Positions 37,406 to 44,689 of a stretch of DNA of 61,796 nucleotides are shown here, one piece after another. How positions within the stretch are numbered: position 1 is the first letter of the stretch; each line of letters opens with the position of its first letter. Position numbers and translations under genes: made by a program. The DNA comes from Segatella copri (lineage in GTDB: Bacteria; Bacteroidota; Bacteroidia; Bacteroidales; Bacteroidaceae): positions 1 to 61,796 of the forward strand of contig NZ_JAHOEA010000018.1 of the NCBI RefSeq assembly GCF_019127135.1, read 5' to 3'. The notes under the pieces were generated by a model. It made no database searches and was not told where the DNA came from. It worked only from the letters and a program-made list of their open reading frames with translations.

Positions 37406-38044
37406 ATGTATAACAAAATTATCTTCATTATGATGTTATTACTTATGATTTCGTGCAATTCGAAGCAGAAACGAAATCATAAAAACTCAATAGAGATTAA
37501 AGAACAATTAGGACAATCGTCTTATCCTTTTATAAAAAGTATGGAGTATCATGCCTATATACAAGATAATGAGGCTATCCCTGTTATAGATATCCAAATC
37601 ACTGAAAAAGGAAACTTCTCTATCTTTGTAAAATACCAAACTAATAAAAAATATTCGAAACTTAGTTATAAAGAGACTTTGGATTTTTTGTCCACCGTCA
37701 TAGAAAAACAAAATAAAGAAAATATTCCCCTCTCTAGGCTTCAACAAATATTTATAAGAACAGAAATGTGGAATGAAAATTCCATCTATACTTCTATGGA
37801 GGAATACAGGAACATAAACATTCCACACGGCGAATATTTTAACAAAAAAGCGAAGGAAAGCCGTATAGTTTCAGACATCACAAAAATACTATCCAGATAT
37901 AACTTAAAGATTGGAAGTCTCTCATACGAAGGTCTGCTACCGCTAGACGGAAAAGTCATTAAAGAAATAAATAAAAATATAGAATTAAATACGTCAGAAG
38001 CTTACCTTACAGGGAATTTAGTTTTAGATATTGCAAACCAATAG
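37406..38044 (+). CDS. Hypothetical lipoprotein, 212 aa
   Basis: MYNKIIFIMMLLLMISC is a lipoprotein signal with Cys17 lipidated, followed by a polar NSKQKRNHKN linker. The remainder is a soluble mixed alpha/beta domain with many Lys, Ile and Asn residues and no motif I recognise. The gene is AT-rich compared with its neighbours ruvA and ddh. It is followed 2 bp later by a DUF2019 HEAT-type gene. Because DUF2019 proteins are found in immunity contexts, this may be an exported immunity or toxin-related lipoprotein. That is inference from context only. Confidence 0.8.
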   Translation: MYNKIIFIMMLLLMISCNSKQKRNHKNSIEIKEQLGQSSYPFIKSMEYHAYIQDNEAIPVIDIQITEKGNFSIFVKYQTNKKYSKLSYKETLDFLSTVIEKQNKENIPLSRLQQIFIRTEMWNENSIYTSMEEYRNINIPHGEYFNKKAKESRIVSDITKILSRYNLKIGSLSYEGLLPLDGKVIKEINKNIELNTSEAYLTGNLVLDIANQ

Positions 38045-38046
38045 TT

Positions 38047-38388
38047 ATGAAAATCAAGAATTTAGAAGAAGCATTAATCTGTTTTAAAGAAAATGCAATC
38101 ATTCATGGGGAATGTACGCAAAATGGTGACAACAAACGTGGTAACAAAAGCCACAAAAATATAATAAATGCCATCAAGTACATTTCTGCAGAACATAAAT
38201 ATGAGATTTTAGAACCTCTTTTGGAAGATAACAATCTTTCTGTAAGAATATGGGCAGCTTATGCACTATTGCACGTTAATACTCCAAAAGCAGTAAAAGC
38301 ATTGAAAGAAATTGTTAAGAATGACAGTGGAATTATGGGGTTCAATGCAGAAATGACATTAGATGAATTCAAGAAAGGCAACATTTAA
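38047..38388 (+). CDS. DUF2019/HEAT-like small protein, possible immunity protein
   Basis: 113 residues, cytoplasmic, helical. The C-terminal half reads YEILEPLLEDNNLSVRIWAA, YALLHVNTPKAVKALKEIV, then GIMGFNAEMTLDEFKKGNI. This fits my recollection of the DUF2019 family, which has a HEAT-like pair and ends in ...GFxAEMTLxEWKxGxL. DUF2019 genes are common in polymorphic-toxin immunity arrays, hence the suggested role. It starts 2 bp after the lipoprotein stop, so the two are co-expressed. No toxin gene is visible in the window, so it would be an orphan immunity gene. Confidence 0.7.
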   Translation: MKIKNLEEALICFKENAIIHGECTQNGDNKRGNKSHKNIINAIKYISAEHKYEILEPLLEDNNLSVRIWAAYALLHVNTPKAVKALKEIVKNDSGIMGFNAEMTLDEFKKGNI

Positions 38389-38444
38389 CCTGCATATTTC
38401 ATTCTCACCTAATTATACAAGTGCAAAGATTTGCCAGAAATTAC

Positions 38445-38520
38445 ATCCCGACGTAGCATGTAATACGTCCCGACGCAGAGCCAGAGACGTCGGGACGCAG
38501 CAAAAGCTACGTCCCGACGT
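38445..38520. repeat. Clustered CGTCCCGACG motifs with an 11-bp inverted repeat
   Basis: CATCCCGACGTAG (about 38444), CGTCCCGACG (about 38466), ACGTCGGGACG (38488-38498) and CGTCCCGACGT (38510-38520) occur within 80 bp. The last two form a perfect 11-bp inverted repeat around 11 bases. Copy A at 36878 has a single CGTCCCGACAT. These GC-rich motifs stand out in AT-rich surroundings. Confidence 0.75.
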
Positions 38521-38658
38521 AATTCAAAGCACATCTGGAGGAATCGGAAAGAGGATGTATGATGTTTCGCAACAAAATAACGAAACTGTAAGGCTCTTGC
38601 AGCAGATTCCTTACAAATCTCCGCTTATTCATACCTAAAAACTATGATTTTACTACTT
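38502..38658 (+). repeat. Dispersed coding-remnant repeat, copy B
   Basis: Reads QKLRPDVIQSTSGGIGKRMY, DVSQQNNETVRLLQQIPYKS, PLIHT and stop, then CTATGATTTTACTACTTTT. It is the partner of the segment at 36871-37028. The two copies are in direct orientation and bracket the AT-rich three-gene insert. Confidence 0.8.
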
Positions 38659-38717
38659 TTTGCAACTTTTATGAGTTAAAATTCTATTAAAACGTCACGT
38701 ATTTCAAGAAAAAGCTA

Positions 38718-38725
38718 TACTTTTG
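38718..38725 (+). promoter_or_regulatory. -7 box (TACTTTTG) of ddh
   Basis: TATACTTTTGC, about 90 bp upstream of the ddh ATG at 38816. Confidence 0.6.
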
Positions 38726-38815
38726 CAACCGGAAATAGAATGAAAAGCGGAAAACATATCCGTTGGATGACTAAACCGCAAGAAATAAAAACAACAAAAT
38801 AAAAGAAATAAGACA

Positions 38816-39715
38816 ATGAAGAAATTTAGAGCAGCCGTAGTAGGATACGGCAACATCGGTAAGTTTACTGTTGAGGCACTCGAAGCAGCTCCTGACTTTG
38901 AGATTGCAGGTATTGTACGTCGTCAGGGTGCCAAGGACAAACCAGCTGAGTTGGCAAACTATGAAGTAGTAGACGACATCACCAAGTTGAAGGATGTAGA
39001 TGTTGCTATCCTCGCAACCCCTACCCGCTCTTGCCCTGAGTATGCAGAGAAGATCGTTGCCCTCGGTATCAACACCGTAGACAGCTTCGATATCCACACC
39101 AGCATCCTCGACTACCGTACCAAGCAGATGGAAAACTGCAAGAAGGCTGGCAAGGTAAGCGTTATCTCTGCAGGTTGGGACCCAGGTTCTGATTCTATCG
39201 TACGTGTTCTGATGGAGAGCCTTGCTCCTAAAGGCTTGACATATACCAACTTCGGTCCTGGTATGAGTATGGGTCACTCAGTTTGTGTTCGTGGCAAGAA
39301 GGGCGTAAAGGAAGCGCTCTCTGTAACCATCCCATTGGGTGAGGGTATCCACCGCCGTATGGTATACGTAGAGTTGGAAGAAGGTGCCAAGCTTGAGGAT
39401 GTAACAGCCGAAATCAAGGCCGATCCATACTTCGCTCATGATGAGACCCACGTATTCGCCGTAGCATCAGTAGATGATGTAAAGGATATGGGTCATGGTG
39501 TGAACCTCGTTCGCAAGGGTGTATCAGGCAAGACTCAGAACCAGCGTTTCGAGTTCAATATGAGCATCAACAACCCAGCCCTCACCGCTCAGGTATTGGT
39601 TAACGTGGCTCGTGCTTCATTCCGTCTGCAGCCAGGTTGCTACACCATGCCAGAGATTCCTGTTATCGATATGTTGCCAGGAACCCGTGAGGAAATCGTT
39701 GCAACACTCGTATAA
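38816..39715 (+). CDS. ddh: meso-Diaminopimelate D-dehydrogenase
   Basis: 299 residues. NADPH-dependent reductive amination of L-2-amino-6-oxopimelate (tetrahydrodipicolinate) directly to meso-DAP. The N-terminal Rossmann fold is FRAAVVGYGNIGKFTVEALE. Family-typical stretches are IVRRQGAKDKPAELANYEVV, SFDIHTSILDYRTKQMENCK, ISAGWDPGSDSIVRVLMESL and GPGMSMGHSVCVRGKKGVKE. Length is normal for the corynebacterial/Bacteroidota enzyme. It is monocistronic with its own promoter and terminator. Together with dapL-dapF at 11.7-13.9 kb it gives the cell two parallel routes to meso-DAP. Confidence 0.96.
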   Translation: MKKFRAAVVGYGNIGKFTVEALEAAPDFEIAGIVRRQGAKDKPAELANYEVVDDITKLKDVDVAILATPTRSCPEYAEKIVALGINTVDSFDIHTSILDYRTKQMENCKKAGKVSVISAGWDPGSDSIVRVLMESLAPKGLTYTNFGPGMSMGHSVCVRGKKGVKEALSVTIPLGEGIHRRMVYVELEEGAKLEDVTAEIKADPYFAHDETHVFAVASVDDVKDMGHGVNLVRKGVSGKTQNQRFEFNMSINNPALTAQVLVNVARASFRLQPGCYTMPEIPVIDMLPGTREEIVATLV

Positions 39716-39771
39716 TTGGGAGTGAAGAAAGAAGAGTGAAGAGTGAAGAATTCACTTGCATCACAATAATA

Positions 39772-39811
39772 AAACGGCTCGCAAGAAGTTTCGATTTCTT
39801 GCGAGCCGTTT
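39772..39811. terminator. Bidirectional terminator between ddh and DUF4143 ATPase copy 2
   Basis: Perfect 16-bp stem AAACGGCTCGCAAGAA (39772-39787) with its complement (39796-39811) and an 8-nt loop. The genes converge on it, and both arms end in A/T runs. Confidence 0.92.
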
Positions 39812-39829
39812 CCATTCAACTAAAACCAC

Positions 39830-41182
39830 TTATAATAACCCTGTCATATACAATGGCAAATAAGTAATTCCCTCCTCTACTTTCAAATCAGCAGTATGCA
39901 AAACATACGGTTCTGCCAGATAGCTACCATATTTAGCGATGCACTTTTTGAGAGAAGTGAGCGTGTATCTGTTAGTTGACTTCACTTCTATCGGTGAAAT
40001 ATTATGCTTTGACGTTATTGTATCTTTGGCTATCAGGAAATCCAGTTCCATCCTTTCCCGGGCATCATCCTTACTATATTTAGAAAAGAAATACAGCTTA
40101 TGTCCTGCCGAACGTAACATCTGAGCAACAATATTCTCAACTATCATTCCACCATTAAACTCCAGCTTATCTATCAGAAGCTTGTTATATAAGTTTTCCG
40201 ATACTATCGTATTTTCATTGAAAGCATGACTGATGAGCAACCCCGTATCAGCCATATAGCATTTCAATGTCGTATCATCGGTATTCATGCCAAGACCGAT
40301 GCTTGGCTCTGTCGTATTATAGGCCATATTGACTATCATTGCATCTGACAGCCAAAAGAATGCCGTTTCATAATCTCGCATTCTCGCCCCTTCGGTGAGT
40401 GCCTTCAACATAAATTTCTTCTCATGTTTTTGAAGCTGAGAAGGAATAGTATCAAAAATCTGAGTAACTTTAAATACATAAGTTGACGCATACTTCTGGA
40501 TATCATTACGATATAAAGTAAGAATTTGGCGTTTCACACGATCCACCTTATTGAAATCTCTGGTTTCTACAAATTTAGCTACAGCCTGCGGCATTCCTCC
40601 AACAATGAGATACTGTCTGAAATAGTCCATTGCCATGCGATGCATCATTTGTCCCATCTCATGCCTTTTCTGAAAGTTCATTCGTATAAGCGGCATCAGG
40701 GTTTCATTGTTCAGTGCCCACAAGAATTCCTCGAAATCCATAGGATACATCAATATTTCTTCCTCCTCAGAAGGAATCATGATATTCTCTACGTTTTTTT
40801 TGATAGAAACAAGCGAACCAGTCTCGATATAATCGTAACGACCATCTTCAACCAGATACTTGATAGCTGTACGAGCCCGGGGATACAATTGCACCTCATC
40901 AAAGATTATAACTGATTTTCTTGGATATAGAGGTGTATTGGTGAAACTGCTTAAATACATAAAGAATGTATCCAAGTCATCCAGATAGGTTTCGAACAAG
41001 GATTTTATGTTCTTTCCTATCTTATTGAAATCAAGTAAAATATAACTCTTGTATTCTTTTTGAGCGAATTCCTTTACGATATAGCTCTTTCCTACACGAC
41101 GGGCACCATTGATGAGAACAGCACTTTCTCCGTTCTGTTCTTCTTTCCATTTCTTTAGCTGCTCATATACTTTTCTTCTCAT
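39830..41182 (-). CDS. AAA_14/DUF4143 ATP-binding protein (copy 2)
   Basis: 450 residues, full length. Walker A GARRVGKSYIVKEFA (about 26-40), Walker B SVIIFDEVQLYPRARTAIKY (about 89-108), a YDYIETGSLVSI sensor-like stretch, and a C-terminal DUF4143 domain with LDFLIAKDTITSKHNISPIE followed by VKSTNRYTL, a PD-(D/E)XK-like pattern. The family is of unknown function and common in accessory regions. It is only distantly similar to copy 1 at 7988-9265. The ATG at 41182 lies about 5 bp downstream of the last unit of a direct-repeat array (41188-41338), so the repeats are probably part of the mRNA leader. Confidence 0.9.
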   Translation of the reverse strand: MRRKVYEQLKKWKEEQNGESAVLINGARRVGKSYIVKEFAQKEYKSYILLDFNKIGKNIKSLFETYLDDLDTFFMYLSSFTNTPLYPRKSVIIFDEVQLYPRARTAIKYLVEDGRYDYIETGSLVSIKKNVENIMIPSEEEEILMYPMDFEEFLWALNNETLMPLIRMNFQKRHEMGQMMHRMAMDYFRQYLIVGGMPQAVAKFVETRDFNKVDRVKRQILTLYRNDIQKYASTYVFKVTQIFDTIPSQLQKHEKKFMLKALTEGARMRDYETAFFWLSDAMIVNMAYNTTEPSIGLGMNTDDTTLKCYMADTGLLISHAFNENTIVSENLYNKLLIDKLEFNGGMIVENIVAQMLRSAGHKLYFFSKYSKDDARERMELDFLIAKDTITSKHNISPIEVKSTNRYTLTSLKKCIAKYGSYLAEPYVLHTADLKVEEGITYLPLYMTGLL

Positions 41183-41187
41183 AATTT

Positions 41188-41338
41188 ACACCTATCCTAG
41201 ATTAATTTTATCGGAAAAATACACCTATCCGCGATTAACATTTCTCAGTTTTTACACCTATCCGCGATTATCAGATAATACAAGTACACACCTATCCGCG
41301 ATTATCAGATGATGCAAATATACACATATCCGCGATTA
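41188..41338. repeat. Five phased copies of a 17-bp motif ahead of DUF4143 ATPase copy 2
   Basis: ACACCTATCCGCGATTA begins at 41221, 41254 and 41288 (exact), and at 41188 (CTATCCTAGATTA variant) and 41322 (ACACATATCC variant). Spacings are 33, 33, 34 and 34 bp, close to three helical turns. The intervening DNA differs between units, apart from a partly shared TATCAGATxATxCAA stretch. Confidence 0.92.
41315..41322 (-). promoter_or_regulatory. -7 box (TATATTTG) candidate for DUF4143 ATPase copy 2
   Basis: The minus strand reads TATATTTGCATC between repeat units 4 and 5. If used, four repeat units are transcribed in a leader of about 130 nt. Confidence 0.45.
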
Positions 41339-41540
41339 TCTCCAAGAAAAAGCCATTTTTTTAATATCTTTTAATTTTAGGAATAAGATGATAACGATAC
41401 GCAAGATACATAATATTGGTATAGTATAAACATCATGCTTTAAGTCCATTGTAGCTTTGTTTTATAATCCATTGCAAGCATGTGAATTAGCTACAGAAGC
41501 CGTATCTATCGGCATGAAGAAGTAGATCTATTTAATAGTC

Positions 41541-41623
41541 GGCAGCCGCCAGCAAGGTTGCTGGCATATGGCAGCGACATTGTCGGCATATGGCAGCAAG
41601 GTTGCCGGCAGCTGCCGGCAACC
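41541..41623. repeat. GC-rich palindrome cluster (GGCAGC...GGCATAT units and a 24-bp perfect palindrome)
   Basis: Three related units begin GGCAGC (about 41541, 41570 and 41592). The first two end GGCATAT. The first contains GCCAGCAA/TTGCTGGC, and the third ends in GGTTGCCGGCAG/CTGCCGGCAACC, a perfect 24-bp palindrome (41600-41623). It resembles a REP-type element. Confidence 0.8.
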
Positions 41624-41695
41624 ATACGAAACTATATTTAAAAGGTAAATAATACAGGTTTCTAAGACTATTTAAATAACTTATCAAAAGCTATA

Positions 41696-42979
41696 TTATT
41701 TATGCGTCATGATATCAAGCACCATATCATCGGTAGCTCTCATCGCATCGGCACCGATGCTCGTGAGGTTGTGGATGCACTTATCCACATCATCATCTAC
41801 GATACCCTCGGCAGAGGTGACACACTTGCCTTCCATAGAAAGAAGGGCGGAAAGAAGAGCGGTGCTGACACCTGATGAAATCTTCAGGGCACAACTTGGT
41901 TTCGCTCCGTCACAAATCATACCGGTGAGATTGGCTATCATATTCTTGACAGAATTGCAGATGCGGTTATAATCGCCACCCATCAGATAGGTAATGCCGC
42001 AACTGCTGCCCGTACTGGCTACCACACAACCGCAAAGAGCTGAAAGCTTGCCTAAACTCTGCTTGATATAGATGGCAGTCAGATGACTGAGCATCAGGGC
42101 ACGGATCATTTCCTCCTCGGTATTCTCGTTCTCCAGCGCATAAACCACCACAGGATTCGTTGCACAGATGCCCTGGTTGCCGCTGCCGCTGTTGCTCATC
42201 ACCGGAATCATGGCACCACCCATACGGGCATCACAGGCTGAAGCGGTGCGGGAGATGATATGCGAGAAAATATTATCGCCGAAGATACCATGACTCAACG
42301 GACGGTCCATCGTCTTGCCCAAACAGTGGCCATAGTTGCCTTTGATACTCAACTCGGCAGCCTTCATATTATAGTCCCTGGTCTTGAGAATGAAAGAAAT
42401 CTCATCGAGCGGAGCTGTTGTTGCAAACTCGTAAACCATCGGGAAATTGAGCTGGATGTCGTCATCAGCCTCATCACCCACAGTACCGCCACGCTTATCG
42501 AGCACTACCTCACCATTACGCTCAACATACACAAAATGGGTATGAGAACCGGAGATAATTGCCGTAGCCTGGTCTTCACCGGCATGACAGATGATTTCGA
42601 TATAGAGTTTATCCACATCACCCTGCTTCAGTTTGATGTTGATATCCGCATCCTTGATATATTGTTTGCCCTGCTCCAGACTGTCGGGAGTGAGGTCTTT
42701 CAACACTTCCAGCTGATATTCAGGCTTTCCGATGAGCGCACCCAGCGATACGGCGATAGGCAAACCAATCATACCCGTGCCAGGAATGCCGACACCCATC
42801 GCATTCTTGAGCATATTAGGACTCAGAAGAACTTCAATACGTTCAGGGCGCTTGCCCAATGTTGTAGCAGCCTTGGCTGTACATAGTGCCACAGCCATCG
42901 GTTCGGTACAGCCGATGGCAGGAACCACCTCTTTATTAACGAGCGCAATGATGCGCTCACGCTTACTTTTCTCTAACAT
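41696..42979 (-). CDS. L-cysteine desulfidase / UPF0597 (serine dehydratase alpha-like) family protein
   Basis: 427 residues, resembling YhaM/CyuA and archaeal L-cysteine desulfidase, [4Fe-4S] enzymes that break cysteine into pyruvate, sulfide and ammonia. The N-terminal Cys24 is in VVPAIGCTEPMAVALCTAKA. Further cysteines are in GNQGICATNPV, LSALCGCVVASTGSSCGITY and TGMICDGAKPSCALK, which can supply the cluster. A basic N-terminus precedes these. It is monocistronic, with a -7 box TATTTTTG at 43029-43036 on the minus strand. Substrate (cysteine or serine) is not proven by sequence. Confidence 0.88.
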   Translation of the reverse strand: MLEKSKRERIIALVNKEVVPAIGCTEPMAVALCTAKAATTLGKRPERIEVLLSPNMLKNAMGVGIPGTGMIGLPIAVSLGALIGKPEYQLEVLKDLTPDSLEQGKQYIKDADINIKLKQGDVDKLYIEIICHAGEDQATAIISGSHTHFVYVERNGEVVLDKRGGTVGDEADDDIQLNFPMVYEFATTAPLDEISFILKTRDYNMKAAELSIKGNYGHCLGKTMDRPLSHGIFGDNIFSHIISRTASACDARMGGAMIPVMSNSGSGNQGICATNPVVVYALENENTEEEMIRALMLSHLTAIYIKQSLGKLSALCGCVVASTGSSCGITYLMGGDYNRICNSVKNMIANLTGMICDGAKPSCALKISSGVSTALLSALLSMEGKCVTSAEGIVDDDVDKCIHNLTSIGADAMRATDDMVLDIMTHK

Positions 42980-43028
42980 AATCTATATAGCTTTTATATA
43001 AATAACGTTCTTACCATTATTTCGGGTA

Positions 43029-43036
43029 CAAAAATA
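43029..43036 (-). promoter_or_regulatory. -7 box (TATTTTTG) of the cysteine desulfidase-like gene
   Basis: The minus strand reads TATTTTTGTACCC, 50 bp upstream of the ATG at 42979. Confidence 0.5.
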
Positions 43037-43104
43037 CAAAAAATAAACCGTATTCTTCTCTTTTCTCGAGAAAAATACGGTTTAAATCTATATTTCTTGA
43101 TGAA

Positions 43105-44511
43105 TTAGTCTTCCAACTGGAACAGAGGATCATCTGGAGTCAGCATGGTAGGCTTCTGGTCGAATTCCTTCAAGAGCTGCTCAGAAGCATACTTCTTGTC
43201 AACCACCAGGCGGAACATGTACTCGTTGAACCAATCGTTGGTCATGATGAAGCAACCGGCAAAACCATTGTCAGCACCCCAACTGTTCTCCACCTTCCAC
43301 TTTACAGGCTTGCCATTGGCATCGAGATCTACAGCTGTCAGCGTCATGGCATGAGTAGAACCGCTATCAAAAGTAGCGATGCGGTCAGCCTTGTTCATTG
43401 GGAATGAGGTATTGAAGAGGCCGGCGTAATCGAAGTTGTCGAGTGCCAGATAGCCGCGCTTTCTATCAAGCTGCTTGCCAACATCATAACTTGAATACAT
43501 CTTATGACCATCCTTTAGAGAGGCGATGGCGAGCTGGGCAATCTCCTCCATAGGCAGGTTCAGATACTTCCAGTTATGACCATCATAAGTATGGCGGTCG
43601 TATTCTACCTCGTATGTCTTGTGGTAAGGACGGCGTGGATCGTTCATCACCATCAGGAAGGTACCGTTCAGATCCTTGCCTACGGTTTCCTCATAGAAAC
43701 TCTTAGGAGTATACTTTTTAGCCTCGCCAACCTGCTTGCCATCCTTATCGCGGAAAGCATAGGTAAATTCCTTTACCGGTTCACCGAGAGTAAGACTCAG
43801 CATGTGATAAACCTGACCGAGCATCTCGTTCTTGCGAGCCTGGATAGCTGCAGATTTCTTGCCCTGAGCCACCATCTTGCGGAGTTCCAGACCATACTCG
43901 CGGAGCTTGCTGCTTACGAGACGGCTCATCTTGGAAGTATTGTTGCTTGAGAAGGTCTCAGGCTGGGCACTCATTGGTACGAGACCATACTTGCTTGCCA
44001 AATCGGCAACACCACAGAAAGTACCGCCATCATTGAGCGGATTCTTGAAGAAGAATTGCACCTGAGGATCCTCGATACTCTTCTTGCCGAGGTCGATAAC
44101 CCCCTGGAGCATCAGGTTAGCCTTCTCCAGCTGGTCATAGAAGAAGAGATAATCCTGAGAATACTCCACCACTCTGCCCTGCTTGTCGTTGACAGCAAAG
44201 TTGGAACGGAGCACGTTGAAACCGCTGAACATCCAGCAACGGCCCGAACTCTTCTGGTTGTGAATGCTCTGCGAAGGAGTCTCGATGCTGAAATGAGTAT
44301 CAACCGGGGCCTCGTTGGCATGATTCTTCACAAGGTCATCAATGCTGTTGTTGGCAATCGCATTGAAGAGTGCCTTGTTGGCTACACCTGACTGCTGGCT
44401 TTTCTCCATCTGCTGGAGAGCAGACTGACTGATGCCGCCACCCTTGGTCTGCGCCATCAGAGACATGGAAGCCATCAGCATGGCTCCCAAAAGTAATACA
44501 TTTTTTCTCAT
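43105..44511 (-). CDS. Secreted C1 (bleomycin hydrolase/aminopeptidase C) peptidase
   Basis: About 468 residues from ATG at 44511. A signal peptide (MRKNVLLLGAMLMASMSLMA) precedes a papain-fold peptidase of the PepC/bleomycin hydrolase type. The catalytic cysteine is in HNQKSSGRCWMFSGFNVLRS (about Cys92), the histidine in FDSGSTHAMTLTAVDLD and the asparagine in VENSWGADNGFAG. Unlike cytosolic PepC it is predicted to be exported to the periplasm, as is common in Bacteroidota. It cleaves N-terminal residues of peptides. It is divergent from dxs. Confidence 0.93.
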   Translation of the reverse strand: MRKNVLLLGAMLMASMSLMAQTKGGGISQSALQQMEKSQQSGVANKALFNAIANNSIDDLVKNHANEAPVDTHFSIETPSQSIHNQKSSGRCWMFSGFNVLRSNFAVNDKQGRVVEYSQDYLFFYDQLEKANLMLQGVIDLGKKSIEDPQVQFFFKNPLNDGGTFCGVADLASKYGLVPMSAQPETFSSNNTSKMSRLVSSKLREYGLELRKMVAQGKKSAAIQARKNEMLGQVYHMLSLTLGEPVKEFTYAFRDKDGKQVGEAKKYTPKSFYEETVGKDLNGTFLMVMNDPRRPYHKTYEVEYDRHTYDGHNWKYLNLPMEEIAQLAIASLKDGHKMYSSYDVGKQLDRKRGYLALDNFDYAGLFNTSFPMNKADRIATFDSGSTHAMTLTAVDLDANGKPVKWKVENSWGADNGFAGCFIMTNDWFNEYMFRLVVDKKYASEQLLKEFDQKPTMLTPDDPLFQLED

Positions 44512-44587
44512 CACGATAAAGGTATTTATTTGCTTATTTTTATATAACTAATTCCGAATTTCATTCCTTTTTCAGAAATTTCCTTTG

Positions 44588-44595
44588 CAAAAATA
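44588..44595 (-). promoter_or_regulatory. -7 box (TATTTTTG) of the C1 peptidase gene
   Basis: The minus strand reads TATTTTTGCAAAGG, 77 bp upstream of the ATG. Confidence 0.5.
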
Positions 44596-44658
44596 CAAAG
44601 AATAATCGGAAAAAGCGAAAATATTGCCTCAAAAGTGCTTTATATAGGAAAAAAGCAT

Positions 44659-44666
44659 TATCTTTG
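44659..44666 (+). promoter_or_regulatory. -7 box (TATCTTTG) of the dxs-trkA-trkH operon
   Basis: TATCTTTGC lies 23 bp upstream of the dxs ATG at 44690. It is divergent from the peptidase promoter about 64 bp away. Confidence 0.65.
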
Positions 44667-44689
44667 CACAAGATTTTCACGAAGAAAAC

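Larger units (their letters stand above)
38389..38815. other. Intergenic: repeat copy B, inverted repeats and ddh promoter
   Basis: About 430 bp with no confident gene. It contains several copies of CGTCCCGACG in both orientations (38445-38520), copy B of the coding-remnant repeat (38502-38658) and the ddh promoter (38718-38725). An open frame 38363-38638 covers the repeat, but its start lies inside the DUF2019 gene, so I treat it as a remnant. Confidence 0.6.
41183..41695. other. Intergenic, 513 bp: repeat array and palindromic GC-rich cluster
   Basis: The left part is the 33-34-bp-phased repeat array of the DUF4143 gene and the right part is the palindrome cluster at 41541-41623. Between them (41340-41540) I see only AT-rich DNA. 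No terminator is evident for the leftward cyuA-like gene unless the palindrome acts as one. Confidence 0.6.

Noticed and set aside
38363..38638. 91-codon ORF after the DUF2019 gene
   Set aside because: Its start is inside the DUF2019 gene and its body is the coding-remnant repeat, so it is treated as a remnant rather than a gene.
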